Assembly: GCA_003150035.1 (NCBI GenBank) | Contig: QALR01000012.1 | Coordinates: forward strand, 1-58,245 | Source: Clostridiales bacterium | GTDB taxonomy: Bacteria; Bacillota; Clostridia; Oscillospirales; CAG-272 | Length of the DNA: 58,245 bases | Direction: 5' to 3' | Shown here: positions 16,387 through 24,944 of the stretch, piece by piece | Position numbering within the stretch: the stretch's first letter is position 1 | Layout of the letters: every line of letters starts with the position of its first letter | The notes under the pieces: generated by a model | Database searches by the model: none | Seen by the model: the letters and a program-made list of their open reading frames with translations, nothing else | What the model was told of the DNA's origin: nothing | Position numbers and translations under genes: made by a program

Positions 16387-18168
16387 TTATTTTTCAAGGT
16401 CTGTGACAGAAAGGGCGAGCTCACGCAGCGCTTTTTCGTCGGCAGGCGACGGACAGCCGGACATCAGTTCCGAGGCGTTCTGAACCTTCGGGAACGCGAC
16501 AACATCCCGCAGGCTGTCCGCACCGCACATGAGCATCGTCAGCCGGTCAAGACCGAGCGCAGCGCCTCCGTGCGGGGGCGCGCCATAGCGGTAAGCGTCC
16601 ACGAGAAATCCGAACTTTCTTTGGATATCTTCATCGGAAAGACCGAGCCGGCGGAACATTTTCTGTTGCAGCTCGCGATCCGTGATGCGAATAGAGCCGG
16701 AGGAAAGCTCGATGCCGTTGAGCACAAGGTCATAGGCTCTTGCACGAACCCGCCCGGGATCGGTATCGATATAGTCGAGACATTCTTCAAGCGGCATCGT
16801 AAATGGGTGGTGCATAGCGACCCATGTGCCACTTTCCTCATCCCACTCGAAGAACGGGAACTCTGTAATCCAGAGAAAGTTGTAGCCGTCAGGAATCCTG
16901 CCAAGCTGCTTTGCCACGATCAGACGCAGGGCGCCGAGCGTAGGCAGGGTAATGCTGTCCTTATCCGCCACAATGAGCGCGACATCTCCGCGCCGGCAAT
17001 CGATTTTCTCAAGAATGGCGTCAAGCTCGCCCGGCGCCATGAATTTGGCGAACGAAGCGGAAGGGATCTCCTCCACAAAGCGGATATAGGCAAGCCCTCC
17101 GGCACCAATGCCTTTGGCATGTTCGACAAGCTTGTCGATTTCCTTGCGGGAAAGCTTGTCCGCCGCGTCTTTTACTACGATGGCGCGCACAGAACCGCCA
17201 GATGTGACGGCGGAGGAAAATACCGAAAAGCCGCTGCTTTTCACGAGCTCGGAAATATCCTGGATCTCCATGCCGAAACGGGTGTCCGGCTTGTCTGTGC
17301 CATAGCGCTCCATGGCCTCCTTATAGGTAAGACGTGGGAACGGCAGGGAAAGCTCTTTTCCCATCACATCCCGGAACAGTCTTGCGATATAGCCCTCGCA
17401 TATCTGCATGATGTCATCCTCATCCACAAACGACATTTCAAGGTCGATCTGCGTGAATTCCGGCTGACGGTCGGCGCGCAGGTCCTCGTCTCGGAAGCAG
17501 CGTGCAAGTTGGATATACCGGTCGAATCCGGCTAGCATAAGAAGCTGCTTATACTGCTGCGGGGACTGCGGAAGTGCGTAAAAGCTGCCGTGATGGATAC
17601 GCGACGGCACAAGGTAGTCGCGTGCGCCCTCCGGAGTCGGATTGACGAGCATCGGCGTTTCGATTTCGAGAAATCCGTTTTCGTAAAAATAATCCCTTGT
17701 CACCTGCGCGATTTTGTGACGCATCATAAGATTTTTTTGCAGAGAGGGGCGGCGCAGGTCGAGATAGCGGTATTTCAGCGCAAGCTCGTCGCGCACCTTT
17801 ACGTTGTCGTTAATTTCAAACGGCGTGGTTTCCGCTGTCGAAAGAATTTTGTATTCCGTGACGGAAATTTCAACCTCTCCTGTTGGAAGCTGCGGATTGA
17901 CCGAACTGCGCCCGCGGACGAGTCCTTTTGCGACGACGACATATTCGGTGCGCGTGCGGAACGCTTCCTCGAAGATACCACGTTCGGTTTCCTCATCAAA
18001 TGCAAGCTGAACGATGCCCGTGCGGTCGCGCAGGTCGATGAAAATGAGTCCTCCGAGATCACGCGTGCGCTGTACCCATCCCATGACGCAGACATGGGCG
18101 CCGATATCGGCAGGGCGAAGCTCTCCGCAGTAGTGCGTTCTTCTGTCTGTTTTTTCAAATTTTGCCAT
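16387..18168 (-). CDS. aspS: Aspartyl-tRNA synthetase
   Basis: A 593-residue bacterial-type class II synthetase. The N-terminal OB anticodon-binding domain (about 1-110; VMGWVQRTRDLGGLIFIDLRD) comes first. Motif 1 and flipping-loop regions follow (FLEIETPMLVNPTPEGARDY, ALPQSPQQYKQLLMLAGFDR), then motif 2 with FRDEDLRADRQPEFTQIDLE. The bacterial GAD insertion spans about 290-410, and motif 3 reads GGAALGLDRLTMLMCG. It starts 12 bases after hisS ends, the standard Bacillota hisS-aspS operon. Confidence 0.97.
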   Translation of the reverse strand: MAKFEKTDRRTHYCGELRPADIGAHVCVMGWVQRTRDLGGLIFIDLRDRTGIVQLAFDEETERGIFEEAFRTRTEYVVVAKGLVRGRSSVNPQLPTGEVEISVTEYKILSTAETTPFEINDNVKVRDELALKYRYLDLRRPSLQKNLMMRHKIAQVTRDYFYENGFLEIETPMLVNPTPEGARDYLVPSRIHHGSFYALPQSPQQYKQLLMLAGFDRYIQLARCFRDEDLRADRQPEFTQIDLEMSFVDEDDIMQICEGYIARLFRDVMGKELSLPFPRLTYKEAMERYGTDKPDTRFGMEIQDISELVKSSGFSVFSSAVTSGGSVRAIVVKDAADKLSRKEIDKLVEHAKGIGAGGLAYIRFVEEIPSASFAKFMAPGELDAILEKIDCRRGDVALIVADKDSITLPTLGALRLIVAKQLGRIPDGYNFLWITEFPFFEWDEESGTWVAMHHPFTMPLEECLDYIDTDPGRVRARAYDLVLNGIELSSGSIRITDRELQQKMFRRLGLSDEDIQRKFGFLVDAYRYGAPPHGGAALGLDRLTMLMCGADSLRDVVAFPKVQNASELMSGCPSPADEKALRELALSVTDLEK

Positions 18169-18180
18169 GATTTTGTCCTT

Positions 18181-19506
18181 CTATATTTCTGAATTTTTTA
18201 GAATTTCAATCGCTTGCGTGACCGACACGCTGTGCTGCTCACTCTGCCGCATATCTCGCAGGGCGACGGTCTTTTCTGCGGCTTCCGCCTCGCCGATGAT
18301 GGCGACATAAGGCACGCCGCATTTGCCGGCGTATTTCATTTTTTTCTTCATCCCGCCGTCGCCGTAATAGACATCGGTCGCGATGCCGGCGCCTCTCAGC
18401 TCTGTGGCGGCGGCAGCGGCGAAGGGAAGGACCGTACTGTCCATAGGGATGACGAGCACCCGTGCGCCACTGTAGGATGCCGGCGCGATAAGTCCGCAGG
18501 CAAGAAGCTGAGAGAAAAGCCTGGTAAGCCCGATGGAGATGCCAATGCCGGGAAGGTGCTTGTCCGTATAATAGCCGGTCAGGTTGTCATAGCGCCCGCC
18601 GGAGCATACGCTGCCGAATTCCGGATGCGCGTCGATTTGCGTTTCATAAACCGTTCCGGTGTAATAATCAAGTCCGCGCGCGATGGTAAGGTCGATGCGG
18701 AAGCTGTCTTCCGGCATTCCGAAAAGACGCATCCCATCTGTTACCCTGGCGAGTTCTTCCACGCCGGTGCGGAAAAGCTCGTTCGGAATATCCATCTCGC
18801 GCAGCGCCGTGAGAATCTGCCCATTTGTTCCGCTTATGGTGATAAAATCAAGAATGGCGTCCGTCTTTTCTTCCGGCACACCGGCGCGGACAAGCTCCGC
18901 CAAAACAGCGTTTCGCCCGATTTTTTCCATCTTATCAATGATGCGCAGGATTTCTTCAATTTTATCCGAAAGCTCAAGCGCGCCGAAAAAGCCGCCGAGA
19001 ATTTTCCGATTGTTGATGCGGATGGTGAATTTTCCGATGTCAAGCTTCTGAAAGACCTGATAAATGACGGCAGGAATTTCAGCATCGTAAATCAGGTCGA
19101 GCGTCTCGCCGCCGATAATATCGATATCGCACTGGTAGAATTCACGGAACCGTCCCTTTTGCGGGCGTTCTCCGCGGAATACCTTGCTCATTTGATAGCG
19201 CTTGAATGGGAAAACCAAGTCATTGTAGTGTGCGGCGACGTATCTTGCGAGCGGAACCGTCAGGTCGAACCGCAGGGAGAGATCGCTTTCTCCTTTTTGA
19301 AAACGGTAAATCTGCTTTTCCGTCTCTCCGCCTGCTTTAGCAAGCAGCACCTCCGACAGCTCGATGACGGGCGTATCTATCGGCAGAAAGCCGAAGCTCT
19401 CATATACGCTGCGGATGGTATCGTACATTTTGTTGAATAGGATTTGTTCGCCCGGCAAAAGTTCCATAAAACCGGGAAGAATTCGTGGAGCTACTTTCTC
19501 CTGCAT
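18181..19506 (-). CDS. hisS: Histidyl-tRNA synthetase
   Basis: A 441-residue class II synthetase. Motif 1 is near residues 40-60, LRFDLTVPLARYVA follows, motif 2 is RPQKGRFREFYQCDIDI, the histidine-specific loop reads TIARGLDYYTGTVYE, and motif 3 includes GGRYDNL and GIGISIGLTRL. The C-terminal anticodon-binding domain spans about 340-430. First gene of the hisS-aspS(-mscS) unit. Its own promoter is seen at 19546-19573 on the minus strand; no T-box leader is evident in the short upstream gap. Confidence 0.97.
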   Translation of the reverse strand: MQEKVAPRILPGFMELLPGEQILFNKMYDTIRSVYESFGFLPIDTPVIELSEVLLAKAGGETEKQIYRFQKGESDLSLRFDLTVPLARYVAAHYNDLVFPFKRYQMSKVFRGERPQKGRFREFYQCDIDIIGGETLDLIYDAEIPAVIYQVFQKLDIGKFTIRINNRKILGGFFGALELSDKIEEILRIIDKMEKIGRNAVLAELVRAGVPEEKTDAILDFITISGTNGQILTALREMDIPNELFRTGVEELARVTDGMRLFGMPEDSFRIDLTIARGLDYYTGTVYETQIDAHPEFGSVCSGGRYDNLTGYYTDKHLPGIGISIGLTRLFSQLLACGLIAPASYSGARVLVIPMDSTVLPFAAAAATELRGAGIATDVYYGDGGMKKKMKYAGKCGVPYVAIIGEAEAAEKTVALRDMRQSEQHSVSVTQAIEILKNSEI

Positions 19507-19545
19507 GTCGATTTCTCCTTAAAATTAAACAACGATTCAAAAAAT

Positions 19546-19573
19546 ATTATAGCATGATTTTTTTATTTTTCAA
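19546..19573 (-). promoter_or_regulatory. hisS promoter
   Basis: Read on the minus strand: TTGAAA (19573-19568), 16 bases, TATAAT (19551-19546). It lies about 40 bases before the hisS start, back to back with the recG promoter. Confidence 0.75.
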
Positions 19574-19590
19574 TATTTTCCGTACATTTG

Positions 19591-19619
19591 TTGACGGAAA
19601 AATGGCATGGTGGTATAAT
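19591..19619 (+). promoter_or_regulatory. recG promoter
   Basis: TTGACG at 19591-19596, 17 bases, TATAAT at 19614-19619. Confidence 0.85.
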
Positions 19620-19677
19620 TTTAGAAAATTGAGAAGAACGATACGGAATATCTATGTCTGGGAAAGGAACAATGGAG

Positions 19678-21852
19678 ATGCGGGCGAGTATGCTATCCGG
19701 AAAGAATATGCCGGTGGAGCGCTTCTTCGGCGTGGGCGCAAGGCGCGCCGAAGCGTTTCACAAGCTTGGCATCCATACAGCGCGCGACCTCGTCTATCAT
19801 TTCCCCCGCGCTTATGAGCCACGCGGTAATGTCAGAACGACGGGAGAGGTCGCGGACGGCGAGGTTTGCTCGCTTGTGCTCACGGTGAATACAGAGCCAA
19901 AAACCGCGACAGTACGGCGCGGCATGGTGATTACCAAACTCACGGCATTTGATGACTTCGGAAAATGCGGGATCACCTTTTTCAATCAACCGTATGTCAA
20001 GGATGCGTTGACAAGAGGGGCGACTTTCCGCTTTTTTGGAAAGGTGCGGCGCGATGGATTTTCCGTTTCTATGACCTCTCCGGTATTTGAACCCTATAAC
20101 GGAGCAGTGCCGCTGCGTCCGCTTGTTCCTGTCTATCCTCTGACACAGGGGATTTCGCAAAAGCTGATGGGGAGCACCGTGCGTGCCGCGCTCGACGCGG
20201 TCTTTTCCGGCGCGGATAGCCTTCAGGATTTTCTGCCTTGTGATCTGCGAGCCCGGTATGGGCTTTGTGAGCTTAAGACCGCGCTTTTCCACATGCATCT
20301 GCCCGAATCTGTGGAGGATACGGCGAGTGCGGTCCGCCGGCTTGCCTTTGACGAGCTGTATCTGTTTGCGCTTTCCATGCTGCGGTACGGGAAAAATGCG
20401 CCTGTTCCGTCACCGTACGTATGCAGACCGGCAGACAGAGACCGATTTCTCTCGCTTCTGCCTTATCAGCTGACGGCGGCTCAGGAGCGGACACGTCTGG
20501 AAGTCGAAGCGGATATGACGAGCGGTATGCAGATGCGCCGCCTTATTGTAGGGGACGTCGGATCCGGGAAAACGGTTCTGGCGGCGTATGCTGTTTATAC
20601 AGCGCTTGCGAGCGGGTGGCAGGCGGCGCTGATGGCTCCGACGGAAATCCTGGCAAGACAGCATTTCGGGCAGCTTTCATCGCTTTTCGAAGCGCTTGGC
20701 TATCGGGTGGCTCTGCTTGTCGGCAGCATGACGGCCGCCGCTAAGCGAAAGGTGCAGGAGGCGCTCTCCCACGGGGATGTCGATTTTGTCATCGGTACGC
20801 ATGCGCTGATCGAGGACGGCGTCGTTTTTGCGAGGCTTGGGCTTGCCGTTATCGACGAGCAGCACCGTTTCGGGACTGCGCAGAGGGCAGCGCTCGTCCG
20901 AAAGGGGCGGGAAGGGGCCGTCCATCTGCTTTCCATGAGCGCGACACCGATTCCGCGTACGCTTGCGATGGTGCTCTATTGCGATACGGATATATCGATA
21001 CTCGACGAAATGCCGCCCGGCAGACAAAAGGTGGATACCTTTTTTGTGAACGAAAGCTATCGGGCGCGTCTGAACGCTTTTATCCGTAAAAATATCGATG
21101 CCGGCGGGCAGGTATACATTGTGTGTCCGGCAGTTGAGGAGCAGGAAAAGCTGGAGGGAGAGGGCGGCCTTCTGCTTGCGGCGGATGAGCTTATTCCGCC
21201 GGGCGGTGCGGCAGAAGAAAAGCCGAAGCTTAAGGCGGCGGTCGATTACGCAAAGGCATTGTCGGAGGAGGTTTTTCCGGAATACCGCGTCGCATTTCTG
21301 CATGGCAGGCTTCCCGGCAAAGAGAAGGACCGGATCATGAAAAAATTTGCCGCCGGCGAACTTGATATTTTGGTATCCACGACTGTGATAGAGGTCGGCG
21401 TAAACGTTCCGCGGGCGACCCTGATGCTTGTAGAGAACGCCGAGTTCTTTGGCCTTTCGGCGCTGCACCAACTGCGCGGGCGTGTAGGACGCGGCGAGAG
21501 AAAATCCTATTGTATCCTTGTTTCAGACAGCAACTCGGAAAAAGTACGGGAGCGTCTTGGGATTTTGTGTGAAACAAACGACGGCTTCCAGATTGCCAAA
21601 CGAGACCTTGAAATGCGCGGTCCGGGCGATTTTATTGAGCAGGCTGCGGGAAAAACGAGACAGAGCGGAGAATTTGACCTCGGCCTTGCCTCGCTTGAGC
21701 ATGATGAAAAGCTGCTTTATGCGGCATTTGAGGAGGCTAGACGGACGCTTATAGTCGATCCGGCGCTTTCATTGCCGGAGCACGCCGCCCTTTGCGCCGT
21801 TTTAGAGGAAAAGAACGTGGGTGCGAAAAACGAATCCGCCCCGATAGGATGA
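19678..21852 (+). CDS. recG: ATP-dependent DNA helicase RecG
   Basis: About 724 residues. RecG remodels stalled replication forks and Holliday junctions. The wedge OB domain (about 55-160) starts after FFGVGARRAEAFHKLGI. Helicase motifs follow: Walker A GDVGSGKTVLAAYA, Walker B-like DEQHRFG, TATPIPRTLA-type SATPIPRTLAMVLY, and in the second lobe VVSTTVIEVGVNVPRA-like STTVIEVGVNVPRATLMLVE, then LHQLRGRVGRGERKSYC and the RecG-specific FQIAKRDLEMRGPGDF. The start is uncertain: ATGs at 19654, 19672 and 19678 are in frame, and GGAAAGGA at 19661-19668 is best spaced for 19678. Confidence 0.93.
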   Translation: MRASMLSGKNMPVERFFGVGARRAEAFHKLGIHTARDLVYHFPRAYEPRGNVRTTGEVADGEVCSLVLTVNTEPKTATVRRGMVITKLTAFDDFGKCGITFFNQPYVKDALTRGATFRFFGKVRRDGFSVSMTSPVFEPYNGAVPLRPLVPVYPLTQGISQKLMGSTVRAALDAVFSGADSLQDFLPCDLRARYGLCELKTALFHMHLPESVEDTASAVRRLAFDELYLFALSMLRYGKNAPVPSPYVCRPADRDRFLSLLPYQLTAAQERTRLEVEADMTSGMQMRRLIVGDVGSGKTVLAAYAVYTALASGWQAALMAPTEILARQHFGQLSSLFEALGYRVALLVGSMTAAAKRKVQEALSHGDVDFVIGTHALIEDGVVFARLGLAVIDEQHRFGTAQRAALVRKGREGAVHLLSMSATPIPRTLAMVLYCDTDISILDEMPPGRQKVDTFFVNESYRARLNAFIRKNIDAGGQVYIVCPAVEEQEKLEGEGGLLLAADELIPPGGAAEEKPKLKAAVDYAKALSEEVFPEYRVAFLHGRLPGKEKDRIMKKFAAGELDILVSTTVIEVGVNVPRATLMLVENAEFFGLSALHQLRGRVGRGERKSYCILVSDSNSEKVRERLGILCETNDGFQIAKRDLEMRGPGDFIEQAAGKTRQSGEFDLGLASLEHDEKLLYAAFEEARRTLIVDPALSLPEHAALCAVLEEKNVGAKNESAPIG

Positions 21853-21895
21853 ACAGTATCCGGCAATAGAAAAAGCCGGCTGAAAGGAGATAAAA

Positions 21896-23431
21896 ATGGG
21901 CAGAATTATTTTCAATGAGGATCCGAACCACTTTATTTTCACACGGGCGCGTGCCGGTATCGAGCGGGTGACAAGAGAGGATCTTGTCGACTTTATTATG
22001 CAGTATAAGGGCACGCAGATTACGGACTTTATGATTTGTATCTGTGCGTCGCTTGCGTGGTATAATTCCAAGCGGACGCAAAACGCCATAGATAAGTACA
22101 AAGAATGGATTGCCTTGGGAAAGACCTCTGATGACGAAAAGGACCCCGTGGTAAAATGCACGAAGCTGCTTGTCGATATCTATGAAAAAGAGGGTATCGA
22201 AATGCATAAGCTATGGGTTCAGACGCTAAGGAGCATCGGGATCCGACCGTGGATCAGCGTGCGCATGAACGATATCCACGAAACAGATAGGCCAGATTCC
22301 TTTTTGTTCAGCGATTTTTATAAAACGCACCGCGCGATGAACCGCGCCTCTCATCGCAGTCCCGCCTCTTACTATGAGTATGGTCTCGACTATCTATACG
22401 AAGACGTGCGCCGCTACTATATGACGATCATCGAGGAGGCGCTGGATACTTTCGATATGGATGGACTTGAGCTTGACTGGATGCGGGAGATCTATTCCAT
22501 CGGCATTGGGCGCGAGTATGAAGGAATTTCGGTTATCAATGCGTTTATGCGGGAAGTATTTGCCCGTGTCAAGACGGCGGAGAAGAAATGGGGGCACCCT
22601 ATCAAAATTGCCGTTCGTCTGCCGGATACGCCGGAAAAATGCCTGCGTCTCGGCTTCGATTTCTTCGACTGGGTCAATGCAGGGATTGTGGACCTTATCA
22701 CGGTGACGCCGCGATGGTCCAGCATCGACAACAACATGCCGCTTGATATCTGGAAAAAAATCCTTGCGGATAAGCCTGTCGAGCTTGCCGCAGGGCTTGA
22801 GATTCTCATCGACGCCTATAACCGCCGGGGTAGGAAATACTGGAACAACACCTATGAGACGGCAATTGCCTCTGCTTGCGCCTACCATTCCATGGGGGCG
22901 GATGCGATCTATCTTTTCAACTATATGGATGCGCTGATGCCGAGTCCCGATAAAGACGATTCTATTTTTTCCAATCGTGAGATTTATCATAAATTTCTTT
23001 GTACTGCCGGGGATTATGAGAAAACTGCAGCACAGACGCGCCGCCATGTCGTCACCTATGATGATGTATATGCGGTAAGTGTACCCGGTGCCAAGCAGCT
23101 TCCACTTCGCATATCGGGAGAGCGGGGAAAAACCACGCCCTTTGCGGCGCTTCGGATTGTGACCGGTAAAATTCCCGCGGGGCGCGAGGTGTATGTTGTG
23201 CTCGGCTTTTTGCCCGGAGCATTCCGTGCGGAGGATGTGACCGTTTTTTTGAACGCCCGGAAATGCGAATGGTCCGGCGTCTGTGAACCGGTTTATCCGC
23301 AGTATACGGATATGGAGTATCATCGTTTTTCCGTGACAAACGACGGAACGCTTCCGCCGGTTTCTGTTGTTGAAGTAGGAATCTGTGAGGGAGAGGCCGC
23401 CGTTTATTGGGCGGAAATCGACATTGTTTGA
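21896..23431 (+). CDS. Uncharacterised TIM-barrel glycosyl-hydrolase-like protein
   Basis: A 511-residue cytoplasmic protein; no signal peptide is seen. An apparent (beta/alpha)8 barrel covers about 40-370. It contains IRPWISVRMNDIHE near residue 117, the strand-4-like DMDGLELDWMREIYSIG with acidic residues that could be catalytic, IKIAVRLPDTPEKCL, and MGADAIYLFNYMDAL. A C-terminal beta domain (about 400-511) resembles a carbohydrate-binding sandwich. It resembles putative glycoside hydrolases of the GHL10 type, but I could not name a CAZy family. It follows recG by 43 bases, with AAAGGAG as ribosome site. Confidence 0.6.
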   Translation: MGRIIFNEDPNHFIFTRARAGIERVTREDLVDFIMQYKGTQITDFMICICASLAWYNSKRTQNAIDKYKEWIALGKTSDDEKDPVVKCTKLLVDIYEKEGIEMHKLWVQTLRSIGIRPWISVRMNDIHETDRPDSFLFSDFYKTHRAMNRASHRSPASYYEYGLDYLYEDVRRYYMTIIEEALDTFDMDGLELDWMREIYSIGIGREYEGISVINAFMREVFARVKTAEKKWGHPIKIAVRLPDTPEKCLRLGFDFFDWVNAGIVDLITVTPRWSSIDNNMPLDIWKKILADKPVELAAGLEILIDAYNRRGRKYWNNTYETAIASACAYHSMGADAIYLFNYMDALMPSPDKDDSIFSNREIYHKFLCTAGDYEKTAAQTRRHVVTYDDVYAVSVPGAKQLPLRISGERGKTTPFAALRIVTGKIPAGREVYVVLGFLPGAFRAEDVTVFLNARKCEWSGVCEPVYPQYTDMEYHRFSVTNDGTLPPVSVVEVGICEGEAAVYWAEIDIV

Positions 23432-23591
23432 GCGTGGGCGACATTGCTTCTTTGTAAGGGGCTGTCCCCGTCATTCAAGCAGACAAAGGCTGTCAAGCCG
23501 ACTTGCGCGTTCGGCCAGAGCCCTATCCTCTGCCGAATATAAAAGTCCCTCATTGCTGAGCGGGGGACTTCCCAATATTCATTCCAAAAAG

Positions 23592-23620
23592 AAAGGATGC
23601 GTTTATCGCATCCTTTTTGA
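23592..23620. terminator. Convergent terminator
   Basis: AAAGGATGCG (23592-23601) pairs with CGCATCCTTT (23607-23616), with A-rich and T-rich flanks. It overlaps the stop codon of the minus-strand mgsA-like gene. Confidence 0.8.
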
Positions 23621-24034
23621 ACGGTTATATTCGGATTTTGGATTCCAAAACTCGCGCCAATCGAGATCGCCGCGGTCCAGTGCGGTGATGATGGCTTCTG
23701 CTGTCGCGATGTTGGTTGCCGTAGGAACGTTGCTTCGGTCACATTCGCGCATCAAGTCTGCGTCCGTCATAATCTCTTCCGGATTGTCGCTTCCGTCACG
23801 GAAGTAGAGCAGCACGTCAATTTCATTATAGGCAACACGGGAAGCGATCTGCTGAATACCGCCCTGATTCCCCGGAAGCAGCTGCTCAATATCAAGCCCT
23901 GTCGCCTCGGATACCATTTTGCCCGTCATTTTTGTGGCGCATATATTGTGCTTGGCAAGTACGCCGCAATACGCAATGCAAAACTGAACCATGAGTTCTT
24001 TTTTTGTCTCTGCAGCTATGAGTGCTATTTCCAT
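23603..24034 (-). CDS. Methylglyoxal synthase-like protein with altered active site
   Basis: A 143-residue protein with the MgsA fold: IALIAAETKKELMVQFCIAY, AKHNICATKMTGKMVSEATG, NEIDVLLYFRD, NVPTATNIATAEAII and the C-terminal RGDLDWRE are all family landmarks. True MgsA converts dihydroxyacetone phosphate to methylglyoxal using Asp71 (in GGDQQ), His98 and His19-Asp20 (E. coli numbering). Here GGDQQ is GGIQQ, the AHD-type start is AAE, and the PHDPD stretch is replaced by a sequence without His. Methylglyoxal synthesis is therefore doubtful; a regulatory or phosphate-sensing role is possible. It is the second gene after the MinD-like ATPase, 46 bases apart. Confidence 0.75.
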   Translation of the reverse strand: MEIALIAAETKKELMVQFCIAYCGVLAKHNICATKMTGKMVSEATGLDIEQLLPGNQGGIQQIASRVAYNEIDVLLYFRDGSDNPEEIMTDADLMRECDRSNVPTATNIATAEAIITALDRGDLDWREFWNPKSEYNRSKRMR

Positions 24035-24080
24035 AAGCTAACCGGCATTGCCCATGCGGCAACGCATTCCTTTCAAAGTA

Positions 24081-24869
24081 TTATTTTAATTTTTTCAGTC
24101 GGTGGATGTGTGCGAAAAGGCGTCTGCCCTCTCCGAGCGTCCGTGCGGCGATATTGTCAAAGGCGTGTGTAACGTTGAAGCTGAGCATTTCATCGACCAG
24201 AACTCCCTCGTTGCCTGCGTGTACAAGCTCTGGGTCATACGGAACGACGCCGATGAGCTTTACACAGGTGTTGTCGATGATGGAAATGATTTCATCCTTG
24301 GCTTTCTTTACCGATCCGCCGTAAAGTTTGTTGATGACAAGGCGGCGTCGCCGGACACCTCTCAGCCAAAGGAATTCCGCCGTCCGTTCCGCTGCCCGAA
24401 TGGCGGCGCGCGTCGGCTCTACAACAATATAAGCGGTGTCGGCAACGCTAGCTGCGAACTGTAGCGGCTCTCCAATGCCGCCCGGCGTATCGATAAAAAT
24501 AAAATCATAATTTCCCCATGCGGCAAGCCGGCGGATTGTGGATTTGAACGAAAAGGTATTCATCCGATTGTCAAAGCCATAAGGCGCCGCGATAAAACTG
24601 AGGTTTTCGGATCGCCTGTCCTGAATCACGGCACGTTCCGGAGAAACCCTGCCGAATGCGAGATCGCCGATATCATAAATCACCTCGTCGGAAAGCCCGG
24701 CGACAAGATCCAGACATCGGTTCCCGAAATCGCAGTCAACAAGCAGCACGCGGCGTCCACGCTGTGCGAGCGCCATGGCAAGGTTGGCGCAAACGGTGGA
24801 TTTCCCGACGCCTCCCTTGCAGGAGGTGAAGAGGATAATCTGGGTGCTATCGAAAGAGAATGCTTCCAT
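24081..24869 (-). CDS. MinD/ParA-family ATPase
   Basis: A 263-residue deviant Walker ATPase: SCKGGVGKSTVCANLAMALA (P-loop with signature Lys), VLLVDCDFGNRCLDL, and DFIFIDTPGGIGEPLQFAA. MinD normally recruits MinC to the membrane and positions the division site. The C-terminus ends RRLFAHIHRLKKLK, a short basic amphipathic helix that could be a membrane-targeting sequence. The start is the ATG 6 bases after GGAGG; the longer reading to 24935 has no site. It sits between thiI and the MgsA-like gene. No minC or minE is nearby, so calling it the division MinD is an inference. Confidence 0.8.
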   Translation of the reverse strand: MEAFSFDSTQIILFTSCKGGVGKSTVCANLAMALAQRGRRVLLVDCDFGNRCLDLVAGLSDEVIYDIGDLAFGRVSPERAVIQDRRSENLSFIAAPYGFDNRMNTFSFKSTIRRLAAWGNYDFIFIDTPGGIGEPLQFAASVADTAYIVVEPTRAAIRAAERTAEFLWLRGVRRRRLVINKLYGGSVKKAKDEIISIIDNTCVKLIGVVPYDPELVHAGNEGVLVDEMLSFNVTHAFDNIAARTLGEGRRLFAHIHRLKKLK

Positions 24870-24944
24870 ACTTCGCCTCCAAAGCCAATCTTCCATCTTT
24901 ATTCTACCATTTGCCGCTGTGTTTGTCAATATCAATTTGTTGGC

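Noticed and set aside
16342..17535. Long plus-strand frame (397 codons) opposite aspS
   Set aside because: Shadow of aspS on the other strand; no ribosome site and no domain logic.
18214..19440. Long plus-strand frame (408 codons) opposite hisS
   Set aside because: Antisense shadow of hisS.
19507..19653. T-box leader upstream of hisS
   Set aside because: Only about 40 bases lie between promoter and start codon, with no specifier loop or antiterminator.
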